The notes: generated by a model from the letters alone, not told the origin. DNA of 64,000 nucleotides from Sphingomonas carotinifaciens (GCF_009789535.1 NZ_WSUT01000005.1:248001-312000), one strand, 5' to 3'. Positions 46,901 through 54,920 are shown, counted from the stretch's first letter. Made by a program: numbers and translations.

Positions 46901-48896
46901 CAACGACCAGTGGTTCACCGGCGGCGCCGGCGCCGACCTGCTGAACGGCGGCGCCGGCTTCGACACCGCCGATTACAGCGCCAGCGCCGCGGCAGTGCGC
47001 ATCAATCTCGCCACCAACGTCCATACGGGCGGCGATGCGGCCGGCGACAGCCTGACCGGAATGGAGGCGGTGATCGGCAGCGCCCTTGCCGACACGCTGG
47101 TCGGCGACGCGGGTGCCAACCGGCTGGAGGGCGGCGCCGGCAACGACACGCTGGATGGCGGGGCGGGTGCCGATGTCATGATCGGCGGCACCGGCAACGA
47201 CGCCTATGTCGTCGATACGCCCGAAGACCAGGTGATGGAGGCAGAGGGCGGCGGCACCGATATCGTCCGCACCACGCTCAACGCGCTGACGCTGGCCGAC
47301 CATGTCGAGGATCTCAGCTACACCGCATGGGGCAGCTTCACCGGCATCGGCAACGCCCTCGACAATGCGATCTATGGCAGCACCGGCGACGATGCGCTGT
47401 ACGGGCTGGACGGGGACGACAAGCTGGTCGGCGGCCTCGGCGCGGACCTGCTCGTCGGCGGCGGCGGCCGCGACCAGGCGGATTACACCAAGTCGTCCGC
47501 GATCACCGTCAACCTGCAGACCAACGTCAACACCGGCGGCGAGGCGGAGGGCGACCGGCTCTTTGGCATCGAAACCGTGGTCGGCTCCAACTATGCCGAC
47601 ACCATCACCGGCAACGACGATCCGCTGGTCGCCGACACGCTCTACGGGCGCGGCGGCAACGACACGCTGGTCGGCGGCGCCGGCGACGACCTGCTCGATG
47701 GCGGTGCGGGCAACGACATCATGACCGGCGGCGCCGGCAACGACCAATATGTCGTCTACGAGGCCGGCGATCAGGTGATCGAACTGGCCGGCGGCGGCAC
47801 CGACCGGGTGCGCACGGCGGCGGCCACCTATCTGCTCCCCGACCATGTCGAGGAGCTGGTCTATACCGGCACCGTCGCGGCCACCCTGACCGGCAACGCC
47901 GAAAACAACCTGATCGTCGGCCGCACCGGCGGCGATACGCTGTCCGGTGGCGCCGGCAACGACATCCTGCGCGGCGCGGCCGGTGCCGACCTGCTCGACG
48001 GCGGCACCGGCCTCGACACCGCCGACTATACCGGCTCGCTCGGCGCCGTCACGATCAACCTGCGCTATGCCACCGCCAGCGGCGGCGATGCGGAGGGGGA
48101 CCGGCTGGTCAGCATCGAAAACGCCACCGGCGGCGCGCAGTCCGACGTGCTGAACGGCAGCGCCGCCGCCAACATCCTGTCGGGCGCGGCCGGCAACGAC
48201 ACGCTGTTCGGCGACGATGGCAATGATACGCTGTACGGCGGCGACGGCCAGGACCGGCTCGACGGCGGCAAGAACGAGGATGCGCTATACGGCGACGCCG
48301 GCGACGACTGGCTGATGGGCGGCCAGCAGGCCGATCGTCTCTATGGAGGCGCGGGCAACGACCGGCTGATCGGCGATACCGACTGGATATCCTCGCTGGC
48401 GGCCAAGGATGTGCTCGATGGTGGCGACGGCGACGACTGGCTGGTCGGCGACGGCACCGCCTTTACCGCCTCGGGCCGCGGCGCGGACGACCGGTTGACG
48501 GGCGGCGCCGGCAACGACGTGCTGATCGGCGATGGCGAGACCTTTGCCACCGGCGCGATCGGTGGCGGGGACACGCTCGACGGCGGCGCGGGCGATGACA
48601 TCCTTTATGGCGACGCGGTCACCATGGCGGCGGGCTCGCGCGGCGGCGCCGATACGCTGACCGGCGGCACCGGGGCCGACCGCTTCGTCTTCGCCGGCAG
48701 CTTCGGCCGCGACACGATCACCGACTTCACGCGCAGCGATGGCGACGTGATCGACCTCAGCGGCCACGGCTTGAGCTTCGATACCTTGAACTACACCGTA
48801 TCGTCTGCCGGCCTGACCATATCGCTAAGCGACACCGACACCATCTTCCTGCGCGGCGTATCGACGCTGACTCAGGGCGACCTCTTCTTCGGCTAA
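43971..48896 (+). CDS. Secreted beta-helix/RTX protein A
   Basis: A 1641-residue protein. Residues 1-380 form a right-handed parallel beta-helix carrying N239-GDGF, N262-SDGGLDLK and N287-IRLW. About 392-1610 is built of calcium-binding GGxGxDxLxG nonapeptides interrupted by ten copies of an ADYSxS...VDLxxGT...GGDAxGDxLxGIE module. The C-terminus (LTQGDLFFG) is that of a type I secretion substrate. There is no Sec signal. The beta-helix motifs resemble PL9-type calcium sites, and the layout resembles Azotobacter AlgE epimerases. Paralogues lie at 51623 and 60474. It probably binds, cleaves or epimerises the local polymer outside the cell. No T1SS genes are in view. Confidence 0.85.
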   Translation: MPVLYISPTGSGSGNGSSAADAATLADLPKLIAAAGPGGEVRLIADQGAYTAPADALSIVAGGREGLPVTIRGVDSAGNPMDATITGSRPAPFDPANPSGEEVMRLLDGADHLVFRDLAFDNVGTAFRVGADIADLTVQGIAATNVARFFDDIASGANTSATIDTLTIRDVDIAGYSKGAIRVQYDSSNILIQDVRADSGFQDGDNFAIGLHLDGTAHDVTVERVAMRNALDTVNDYRNGDGFATERGTYNISLRDIIATGNSDGGLDLKTDNIVVDGAIVSGNGRNIRLWGTNAQLSDIVSLDAGAPTPGGNREHVWLGANASASIDGALIGDPGSPTVFNLAERGGRLTVIDAGLSTGPGSTLVKRGTGATLTQTDSRAPAATGTPAADLVTGTATADTLSTGDGDDMALGGAGDDRIDGGAGDDMLVGDAGDDVIEGGAGEDILVGGAGRDRLSYANSAAGVTIDLSHLSARGGDAYGDLYDGFEDVEGSAFADTLTGDAAANRLHGNAGDDRLSGGAGDDILAGGAGADLLDGGAGYDLAEYRDSAAAIAIDLAAGTATGGDAAGDTLLGIEAIAGSAFGDALLGGAGGDTLDGAGGDDLIDGRGGDDMLVGGAGADTLIGGDGLDTADYSDSFTGVAVDLSAGTGLGGDAEGDRLLGIERLVGSAFADTLTGDAGANWFVGGAGADSITGGDGIDTVNYSSDAAVAVDLATGTGGDGDTLAGIENVIGTTGTDMLAGDAFDNALFGGAGDDRLAGRGGADRLDGGAGRDTADYSDSATGMTVDLRTGTASDGDTLIGIEDLIGSAHDDAFYGDAGANTLTGGAGADLLDGGDGFDTADYGTAATAVQIDLALDTQGGGDAQGDRLVGIEAVRGSVFADTLAGGLGADALHGGDGDDLIDGRDGDDLLDGGAGADTLTGGAGFDTVDYSRNAVAIAIDLATGTSTGGEAAGDRFSGIERFIGTQFADTLTGDANDQWFTGGAGADLLNGGAGFDTADYSASAAAVRINLATNVHTGGDAAGDSLTGMEAVIGSALADTLVGDAGANRLEGGAGNDTLDGGAGADVMIGGTGNDAYVVDTPEDQVMEAEGGGTDIVRTTLNALTLADHVEDLSYTAWGSFTGIGNALDNAIYGSTGDDALYGLDGDDKLVGGLGADLLVGGGGRDQADYTKSSAITVNLQTNVNTGGEAEGDRLFGIETVVGSNYADTITGNDDPLVADTLYGRGGNDTLVGGAGDDLLDGGAGNDIMTGGAGNDQYVVYEAGDQVIELAGGGTDRVRTAAATYLLPDHVEELVYTGTVAATLTGNAENNLIVGRTGGDTLSGGAGNDILRGAAGADLLDGGTGLDTADYTGSLGAVTINLRYATASGGDAEGDRLVSIENATGGAQSDVLNGSAAANILSGAAGNDTLFGDDGNDTLYGGDGQDRLDGGKNEDALYGDAGDDWLMGGQQADRLYGGAGNDRLIGDTDWISSLAAKDVLDGGDGDDWLVGDGTAFTASGRGADDRLTGGAGNDVLIGDGETFATGAIGGGDTLDGGAGDDILYGDAVTMAAGSRGGADTLTGGTGADRFVFAGSFGRDTITDFTRSDGDVIDLSGHGLSFDTLNYTVSSAGLTISLSDTDTIFLRGVSTLTQGDLFFG
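45148..48600 (+). repeat. Intragenic RTX and 90-residue module repeats of protein A
   Basis: The DNA encodes tandem nonapeptide calcium-binding motifs and ten recurring modules of about 90 residues (for example at 45340, 45600, 45860, 46290 and 46490) of the type ADYSDS ... GGDAEGDRLxGIE ... SAFADTLTGDA. Module copies differ by only a few residues, which suggests recent expansion by recombination. Length variation between strains is expected. Confidence 0.8.
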
Positions 48897-48905
48897 GCCC
48901 TTCCA

Positions 48906-49007
48906 AGCCCCTCCCCTTCAGGGGAGGGGTTGGGGGTGGGGCGCTTCCTCATACGGTGCGTTCGTGGATAGGCCCCACCCCAACCCCTCCCCTGAAGGGG
49001 AGGGGCT
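48906..49007. repeat. C/G-rich long inverted repeat between convergent genes
   Basis: The left arm 48906-48942 and right arm 48972-49007 are complementary apart from one extra G and are separated by 29 bases. Each arm also contains its own palindrome (CCCCTCCCC/GGGGAGGGG around TTCA). It lies between the end of RTX protein A and the end of the acetyltransferase gene. The last base pairs include the acetyltransferase stop codon (TAG at 49006-49008). It may act as a bidirectional terminator. Such elements are common in alphaproteobacterial genomes. Confidence 0.8.
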
Positions 49008-49728
49008 AAAACCCCCGAAACGCCCCCTCGCACCGCGCCAGCATCGCGGCCGGCGCCATCCGGTTGATATACCCCTCCGACCCTTGCGTGGACAAAAGCT
49101 TGGCCGGTATCCCGCCGACCACGCCGCGCTCCGGCACGTCCTTGGTCACCACCGCATTCGCGCCGACCGCGGCATCCGCGCCGATCGCCAGGCCGCCGAT
49201 GATCTTGGCGCCCGACCCGATGAATGTCCGGTCGCCCACCACCGGCGCGCCCGCACCGCGCCCCCGGTTCATGAAGCCCAGCACCACGCCGTGCGTCACG
49301 TTGACGTTGCTGCCCACCTTCGCGTCGCCGTGAAAGTAGAAGCCGCCGAACCGGTTCAGGAACAGCCCCGGCCCGATCTCGGTATATTCGGGGATCGCAA
49401 AGCCGTATTTGTAGCGCGCGCGCAGCAGCATCAGCTTGGCCAGCGGATACAGGCCCAGCGCCTTGGCCGGCTTCAGTCGCAGCCAGCCGGCGGTGCGCAT
49501 CAGCACGGTATATTTGAATCCCGGCGTGAACAGGTAATGCTTCGCGAACGCGCCCGCCGACGTGCGCCCCGCATAGCGGTACAGGTCCGCGGCCAGCACC
49601 GCGCGCAGCTTGGCGAAGCTGACGATGCAGCCGCGATTGTGCGGCTTGCCCGTCTCGTTGCTGTCCACCGCCCCGGCTGGCGTACCCAGCACGACATCGC
49701 GGTCCAGCGTACCTATCGTCGCGTCCAT
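49006..49728 (-). CDS. Serine-acetyltransferase-like hexapeptide acetyltransferase
   Basis: A 240-residue protein with a left-handed beta-helix: AKVGSNVNVTHGVVLG (catalytic His region), VVGDRTFIGSGAKIIGG and AVGANAVVTKDVPERGVVGG, ending IPAKLL, as in CysE/LacA-type enzymes. In this context it most likely acetylates a sugar of the polysaccharide rather than serine. The start ATG overlaps the OPX stop (TGATG) and AAAGG precedes it. The stop lies inside the inverted repeat, so the C-terminus may have been changed by the repeat. Confidence 0.88.
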   Translation of the reverse strand: MDATIGTLDRDVVLGTPAGAVDSNETGKPHNRGCIVSFAKLRAVLAADLYRYAGRTSAGAFAKHYLFTPGFKYTVLMRTAGWLRLKPAKALGLYPLAKLMLLRARYKYGFAIPEYTEIGPGLFLNRFGGFYFHGDAKVGSNVNVTHGVVLGFMNRGRGAGAPVVGDRTFIGSGAKIIGGLAIGADAAVGANAVVTKDVPERGVVGGIPAKLLSTQGSEGYINRMAPAAMLARCEGAFRGF

Positions 49729-50288
49729 CAGAAATACCTTTCTGCAAAACGGATGGTGTCGCCCGGCAACACGGGGAAGTCGGCGGACAGCGGATAGATG
49801 GTCTCCCCGGCGTCGCCCGCGCGCTTCAGGAACACGCGCTTCTCGTTCGCGCGGTAGGTGAAGCCGTCCGCCTTGGCGACGGCGCCGCGGATCGTCAGTC
49901 CCTGGGTGAAGGGATATTCGCCCGGCTTCTTCACCTCGCCCAGGATGTAGATCGGGCGATAGCTGGCGACCTGCACCGACACCTTGGGCTCCAGCAGGTA
50001 TCCCGCCTTCAATCGCGCCTGGATCGCCTGCGACAGGGCCTCCGGTCCCAGCCCCGCGGCCTTCACGTCGCCGATCAACGGAAAGGCGATCGTGCCCGCC
50101 GGCGAAACCTCGTAATCCCCGGTCAGCGACGCCTCGCCATAGGTCGCGATCTTCACCTTGTCGCCCGGCGACAGGGTGAAGGCGGTTGCGGGCGGCGGCG
50201 CGGTGCCCGCCCCCGCCACCGGCCGCTGTCCCGAACAGGCCGGCAGCATCATCAGCGCCGCCGCCATCATCACCATCGCACGCGTCAT
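49728..50288 (-). CDS. OPX/Wza-like polysaccharide export lipoprotein
   Basis: A 186-residue outer-membrane auxiliary protein. A signal peptide ends in a lipobox (MLPAC, Cys about residue 18). A poly_export domain (FTLSPGDKVKIATYGEASLTGDYEVS) and one SLBB domain (IYILGEVKKPGEYPF) follow. It lacks the Wza C-terminal helix, so it belongs to the short OPX class and may need the beta-barrel at 42665 for export. It overlaps both neighbours (GT4 and acetyltransferase), so the three are co-translated. It should work with the Wzc-like protein at 62525. Confidence 0.9.
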   Translation of the reverse strand: MTRAMVMMAAALMMLPACSGQRPVAGAGTAPPPATAFTLSPGDKVKIATYGEASLTGDYEVSPAGTIAFPLIGDVKAAGLGPEALSQAIQARLKAGYLLEPKVSVQVASYRPIYILGEVKKPGEYPFTQGLTIRGAVAKADGFTYRANEKRVFLKRAGDAGETIYPLSADFPVLPGDTIRFAERYF

Positions 50289-51478
50289 CGCGACACTCCC
50301 GAACGCAAGATCATTTCTCCAGAGGGGGCGGGCACCGGTCGTCCGCGCGGCACCAGTGCCGCCTCGATCCGCGCCCAGTAGCGCGCCGTCGCCTGCGCCA
50401 CGCCGTAATCCTGCGACCGCGTCCGCGCCGCCGCACCCGCCGCACGCCGCCGCGGCTCGGCGAACACCGCCTGCAAGGCCGCACCGAAGGCCGCCGCATC
50501 GTCGGTCGGCACCAGCGCGCCGGCGGGCACGTCCATCGGCCCCGTCACCGCGCTCCGCGCACGGTTCGCCAGAATCTCGGACGGCCCGGACGCGCAGTTG
50601 GTCGCCACCACCGGCAACCCGCACGCCATCGCCTCGACCAGCCCGTTGGGGAACCCTTCTGCATTGGACGGCAACGCGAACATCTCTGCGCGCGCCAGGA
50701 TCGCGAACGGATTGGCGACGAAGCCGGGCATGTCCACCCGGTCGGCGATGCCCAGCCGCGCGGCCTGCGCCTCCAGGGCCGCGCGCTCCGGCCCTTCGCC
50801 CAGGATCACCAGCCGTGCCGGAATGGCGGCGCGGGCATAGGCGTCCAGCAGCATCGCGAAATTCTTGTTCGGCATCAGCCGCCCGACCGCGACCACATAG
50901 GGCCCGGCGGGGACGAAGCCCGCCGCCTCGCCTGCGCGCGCCAGGATCGTGTCGTGATCCACCGGGTTGGCGATCGCCGATACCCGGTCGCGCCTCACCC
51001 CGAAATTGGCGACCAGATCGTCCGCCACCCCGTCCGACACCGCGATCACATGCCGCGCCCGCGGATAGGACAGCCGCACCATCGCCCGCGCCGCCAGCGC
51101 GCCCGCGCCCCGCCCCAGATGGGCCGAGGTATTCACCCGCTCGCTGATCAGCCATGGCCGCCGCCGGCCCGCCATCGCAAAGGCGTTGGCGACATTGGCG
51201 CGGGTCAGAAAGCTCAACGACACCGCCGGATCGATCCGCCCCACCGCCGCACGAAGCTGCGTCAGGCTCGCCTTCAATCCATGCCGCGCATCGAGCTGCG
51301 TCACCCGCACCCAGTCGGGTACGCCGTACGCACGCGGATCGTCATCCAGCAGCGCCAGATGCAGGTCGTAGCGTTCCGCCCAGGCGGCCGACCCGGCAAG
51401 CAGCGTGGTCAGCACCCGCTCCGCCCCGCCCCCGGCCAGCGAGTTGATGACGAACAGGACCCGTTTCTTTTCCGGCAT
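50285..51478 (-). CDS. Glycosyltransferase family 4 protein
   Basis: A 397-residue retaining GT-B enzyme: VINSLAGGGAERVLTTLL at the N-terminus, VGRLMPNKNFAMLLDAY and the EX7E motif in NAEGFPNGLVEAMACGLPV. An AGGAGG site lies 4 bases upstream of ATG 51478. It heads the block GT4, OPX, acetyltransferase, whose start overlaps are all four bases or fewer. Donor sugar unknown. Confidence 0.92.
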   Translation of the reverse strand: MPEKKRVLFVINSLAGGGAERVLTTLLAGSAAWAERYDLHLALLDDDPRAYGVPDWVRVTQLDARHGLKASLTQLRAAVGRIDPAVSLSFLTRANVANAFAMAGRRRPWLISERVNTSAHLGRGAGALAARAMVRLSYPRARHVIAVSDGVADDLVANFGVRRDRVSAIANPVDHDTILARAGEAAGFVPAGPYVVAVGRLMPNKNFAMLLDAYARAAIPARLVILGEGPERAALEAQAARLGIADRVDMPGFVANPFAILARAEMFALPSNAEGFPNGLVEAMACGLPVVATNCASGPSEILANRARSAVTGPMDVPAGALVPTDDAAAFGAALQAVFAEPRRRAAGAAARTRSQDYGVAQATARYWARIEAALVPRGRPVPAPSGEMILRSGVSR

Positions 51479-51622
51479 CGTGCCTCCTCGCAAGCGGGGC
51501 CCGGGGGCCGCCGATCTTGCAAGCCTATCACGCGCCGATGCTGCGGTGCACCACGGCTAACCCGTTCCACCGCCGCAACGGGGCGGTTCACCTAATCGCC
51601 ATCGATACCAAGGGGTTGCAGC

Positions 51623-53818
51623 TCAACCGAAGAACAGGTCTCCAGCGGTCAGCGTGTGCACCCCCTGCAACAGCACGGTGTCGCCGCCCAGGGTCAGGCG
51701 CACGCCATCGGCGGTATCGGTCCAGTGCAACCGGTCGAAACCGGTGTGGAACGCCGCCAGGTCGATGCGGTCGCCATCGCCGTGCGCAAAGTCGGTCACC
51801 ACGTCCTTGCCCGATCCCGGCGCAAAGACGAACCAGTCCGCCCCCGCGCCGCCGGTCAGCCGGTCGTCGCCGCCCCCGCCGATCAGGTGATCGTCACCGG
51901 CGCCCCCGTCCAGCCGGTCCGCGCCGCCCTTCGTGCCCGCCGTCCAGAACTGCGCGTCGCCGTACAGCCAGTCGTCGCCATCGCCACCGCTCAGCACGTC
52001 CGCGCCGCCCGCCGCCTTGTCCTTCATCGTGACCGCATCGCCGAACAGCACGTCGTCCCCTGCGCCGCCCTCCACCTGATCATTACCCCCCTTGCCGCTG
52101 CCATACAGCGTCACGGCATCGCCCATCACCCGGTCGTCGCCCGCGCCGCCGTCCAGCACGTCGTTCGCCCCCTTGCCGTTCACCCAGTCGACGTCACCGA
52201 TCAGCACGTCGTTATCCGCCCCGCCGGCCAGCGTATCCCCCTGCCATCCCCCGGTCAGCGCATCGTCGCCCCTCCCCCCGTTCAGTACGTCGACCCCATT
52301 GCCGCCCAGCAACGTGTCCCGCCCCTCGCCCCCTTCCAGCACATCATTGCCCTCCAGCCCGCTCAACCGGTCGTCGCCCCCTCCCCCGGTCAGCACATTG
52401 GCCAGCGCATTGCCCGTACCCGCAAACGCCCCCCCACCAATCCGCGCCATATCCTCCAGATTCGCGCCCAGCGTGTAGGCATTTAGCGTCACCTCGACCC
52501 GGTCATGCCCACCACCGGCCCCTTCGGTGATGCGGTCGCCGTCGTGATCGATCCGGAACACATCGCTGCCCAGCGTGCCGACCAGAGCGTCGGCGACCGG
52601 GGGTGGCGGCGCGACCACCGCGCCTTGCGCCGGCTCGAAGGTCGTCCGCCCCGCCGAGGCAGGGCCCGCATCGGCGACCACCGTCTCGGTCACGCTGTCC
52701 CAGCCGGACAGCCCCGCCTCGCTAGCCTTGGTCATCACCGTCGCCAGGTCCGAATGCGTGATCGCCACGTCCTTCAGCACCAGTTGCCCGGTGGACGAGA
52801 TCACCTTGGTACGCGATCCCGCATCCTCGAAGCTGCCGCCGTTCACCGTCACCTTGGCCGCGCTGTCCAGCCACAGCTGGTTCTGCTCCGACGATCCCCC
52901 GCGCCACACCGGATTGCGCCCCACCGCATCGGTCAGCGTCGCCGATCCCCATAGCCGGTAGTTGCGGCCATTCTCCTCCGACAGGGTACGCAGCAGCGTG
53001 GTGTTCTCCGACTTCAGATCATAGCCGCCATCGCTGTTGCCGCGCGCCACCGTGTCGATGAACGCCACATCGTACACGCCGCGCTCCGACGCAAAGCCGT
53101 CGCCGTTCAGATAGCCGCCGGTGGTGCTCAGCACATTCTGCACCGTCACGCCGCGCACCGTCACCCCGTGCACGGTGCCGTCCAGATGGATGCCGGCCGG
53201 CATGCCGTCCCCCGTCTGCCCGGCCATGTCGATGGTGACGCCCGCCACGTCCACGTCATGCGTGTCATATTGCAGGCGGATCGCCGTGCGCGAGAAGCCC
53301 GTCACATCGACGTCGCGAATGGTCAGCCCCGCGATCGTCGCGGTCGCGCTCGATCCGCTCGCCAGATTTTCGAAGAAGCGACCGACATTGGCCGCATCCA
53401 CCCGCTGGATGGTTAGGTTCGCGATATCCGCGGTCACCCGGAACGCGGTGCCGGCATGGTCGATCTGCAGATCCTCGAACACCAGATGGCTGGCACCGGC
53501 GCCCAGCTTGAAGATCTCGGCCCCTTGCGCATCGCCTGCGGTCCAGCTCGTATCGCGGGTACCCACGATATGCGCTTCCATCGCCGCGCCCTTGGAATCG
53601 ATCCCGCGGATCGTCACCGGCGCACCATCGGCGCCTCCCTTGGAAATGCCGATGATGCCGGCGGGTTTATAGGCCCCCTGGTCCGCGATCATCAGCACCT
53701 GCCCGCCCGGGCCTGCCTTGCCGATCAGCGTGTTCATCGATCCGATCGATGCGGCATTGGCGATATCCTTGCCGCTCCTGTCGCCGGCCCCGGTCGGCGA
53801 GACGTAGAAATTAGCCAT
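51623..53818 (-). CDS. Secreted beta-helix/RTX protein B
   Basis: A 731-residue paralogue of protein A. The first 290 residues align collinearly with A: N238-GDGFASERG, N261-SDGGYDLK and N286-YRLW stand within one residue of the same positions. RTX calcium-binding repeats follow from about residue 440 (GGGGDDRLSGLEGND), and the last residues (LTAGDLFFG) match A almost exactly. The ten 90-residue modules of A are missing. It has no Sec signal, so type I secretion is likely. The start MANFYVSPTG equals A's MPVLYISPTG. An upstream ATG at 53851 is in frame but not conserved. Confidence 0.85.
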   Translation of the reverse strand: MANFYVSPTGAGDRSGKDIANAASIGSMNTLIGKAGPGGQVLMIADQGAYKPAGIIGISKGGADGAPVTIRGIDSKGAAMEAHIVGTRDTSWTAGDAQGAEIFKLGAGASHLVFEDLQIDHAGTAFRVTADIANLTIQRVDAANVGRFFENLASGSSATATIAGLTIRDVDVTGFSRTAIRLQYDTHDVDVAGVTIDMAGQTGDGMPAGIHLDGTVHGVTVRGVTVQNVLSTTGGYLNGDGFASERGVYDVAFIDTVARGNSDGGYDLKSENTTLLRTLSEENGRNYRLWGSATLTDAVGRNPVWRGGSSEQNQLWLDSAAKVTVNGGSFEDAGSRTKVISSTGQLVLKDVAITHSDLATVMTKASEAGLSGWDSVTETVVADAGPASAGRTTFEPAQGAVVAPPPPVADALVGTLGSDVFRIDHDGDRITEGAGGGHDRVEVTLNAYTLGANLEDMARIGGGAFAGTGNALANVLTGGGGDDRLSGLEGNDVLEGGEGRDTLLGGNGVDVLNGGRGDDALTGGWQGDTLAGGADNDVLIGDVDWVNGKGANDVLDGGAGDDRVMGDAVTLYGSGKGGNDQVEGGAGDDVLFGDAVTMKDKAAGGADVLSGGDGDDWLYGDAQFWTAGTKGGADRLDGGAGDDHLIGGGGDDRLTGGAGADWFVFAPGSGKDVVTDFAHGDGDRIDLAAFHTGFDRLHWTDTADGVRLTLGGDTVLLQGVHTLTAGDLFFG

Positions 53819-53986
53819 GACTTCAACAGACCCCGTGCGTGCATGAGACATGAAAGGCTCGTCCCGCCGCCGCTCGATGCTGCTGTTCTGTTCTGGCGAT
53901 CGGTCGCGCGGACAAGCCGGTCAGCCGCGGCCCCATGGCGCGCTCGTTGCCGATGCGCGATGACACTGCTGCCCACCCCCGAAGCC

Positions 53987-53998
53987 TGATCTAGATCA
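53987..53998. promoter_or_regulatory. FNR/FixK-like palindrome
   Basis: TGATCTAGATCA is a perfect 12-base palindrome that matches the core of the FNR/FixK consensus TTGATnnnnATCAA except for the outermost bases. It lies 169 bases before protein B (on the minus strand) and 70 bases before the small exported gene on the plus strand, in a divergent promoter region. Confidence 0.4.
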
Positions 53999-54067
53999 TA
54001 GCTCTTTCGGGCGAGTATATGCGCATGGATTTCAACGCGTTAACCTATATGGATCGTGGAGGCCGCA

Positions 54068-54349
54068 ATGATGAACCGCCGTACGCTGCTCGCCGGCAGC
54101 GTTGCGCTTACCGGTAGTGTGACGCTCGACAAAGCGGCAGCGGCCGAGATCATGAGCGAAGGTCCGCCTTTAGATATCGTGCCGGAAGGAGCAGGGTGGA
54201 AAATTCGCAGCTGGGAATGTTCGGACGGTACTTGGCGGCCGCTGATCGCACGAGCGCGGCTTGTCGCCGACGATATTCAGATTGATGGCCGTGTAGCGCA
54301 GAGCGACTATGCCGCAATTCACGAAGGTCTCACGCGACATCACGCGTAA
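54068..54349 (+). CDS. Small exported hypothetical protein (possible Tat signal)
   Basis: A 93-residue protein starting MMNRRTLLAGSVALTGS, which reads as a twin-arginine or Sec signal peptide with a probable cut after KAAAA (about residue 28). The mature part of about 65 residues (WECSDGTWRPLIARA) is not recognised. GGAGG lies 5 bases before ATG 54068. GC content is lower than that of the surrounding genes, a hint of separate origin. It lies divergently from protein B and convergent to the Flp pilin gene. Confidence 0.65.
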   Translation: MMNRRTLLAGSVALTGSVTLDKAAAAEIMSEGPPLDIVPEGAGWKIRSWECSDGTWRPLIARARLVADDIQIDGRVAQSDYAAIHEGLTRHHA

Positions 54350-54433
54350 TAGCAGGGTATTTAAGTAATCGTGCGAACGTTGAACATCCGTCCAACGTTC
54401 GCACCAATCCAAGGCACAAGTGCCTTCTGTCGC

Positions 54434-54604
54434 TTATCCAGCCTTATCGATGTTGGACGCGACGTTCGAAAACGTCTTGTTGAGGTTGCTGCCCAGCGTC
54501 GTCATCGTGGCGATAGCCGCAACGGCGATCAGGGCGGCAATCAGGCCATATTCGATGGCGGTCGCACCCTTGTTGTTCTTCAGAAAAGCACGAAGTGCTT
54601 GCAT
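54434..54604 (-). CDS. Flp-family type IVb pilin
   Basis: A 56-residue prepilin with the Flp signature: the basic leader ends at NNKG, followed by ATAIEYGLIAALIAVAAIA, holding the conserved Glu at position +5. The hydrophobic segment forms the pilus core. It would be cut by a TadV-like peptidase and assembled by Tad proteins, none of which is in the window, so it is either a remote part of a tad system or an orphan. GGAG precedes the ATG at 54604. Confidence 0.9.
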   Translation of the reverse strand: MQALRAFLKNNKGATAIEYGLIAALIAVAAIATMTTLGSNLNKTFSNVASNIDKAG

Positions 54605-54739
54605 GACTGGCTCCAGTTTCAAGATCATCAGCGTTCAGCTTGGCCGGAAACCCCCGGAAAGCGATGATCTGTCTATGTCCCGCCAGTTAATGGAAGCATA
54701 AAGCCACAACAACGCGCCTCTTACACAACCACTTAGCTC

Positions 54740-54753
54740 CTATACTCGTATAG
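54740..54753. promoter_or_regulatory. Short palindrome upstream of the Flp pilin gene
   Basis: CTATAC-TC-GTATAG is a perfect 6-2-6 inverted repeat located 136 bases upstream of the pilin ATG. Its size and AT-richness suit an operator, but the binding protein is unknown. Confidence 0.3.
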
Positions 54754-54888
54754 TAATTATATGTTTTCTAAGCATATTATCTTGCAAGAAATTCTTTTTA
54801 CGGTTTCTGCAGACAGCAATCTTGCCATCGTTCGATGGCCTGCATAGCATCTAATCTTCCATGCTTCCAAAGCGGGAAACATCACAGG

Positions 54889-54920
54889 CTCCGGCCTCGA
54901 CTCAAGGGTCGGGGCCGGAG
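54889..54920 (+). terminator. Intrinsic terminator without an assigned upstream gene
   Basis: CTCCGGCC-T-CGAC, loop TCAAGG, GTCG-G-GGCCGGAG forms a 12-pair stem with one internal mismatch, followed by TTTCAATTT. The orientation is plus. No plus-strand gene is seen between 54350 and 54888, so the transcript stopped here may be a small RNA or read-through from the small exported gene. Confidence 0.7.

Noticed and set aside
44717..47846. Long antisense open frames opposite RTX protein A
   Set aside because: They arise from the high-GC repeats in the reverse frame, lack ribosome sites and copy the repeat periodicity.
45148..48600. CRISPR array
   Set aside because: The regularly repeated DNA encodes RTX calcium-binding motifs in one long frame; the units are contiguous, not separated by unique spacers, and no cas gene is present.
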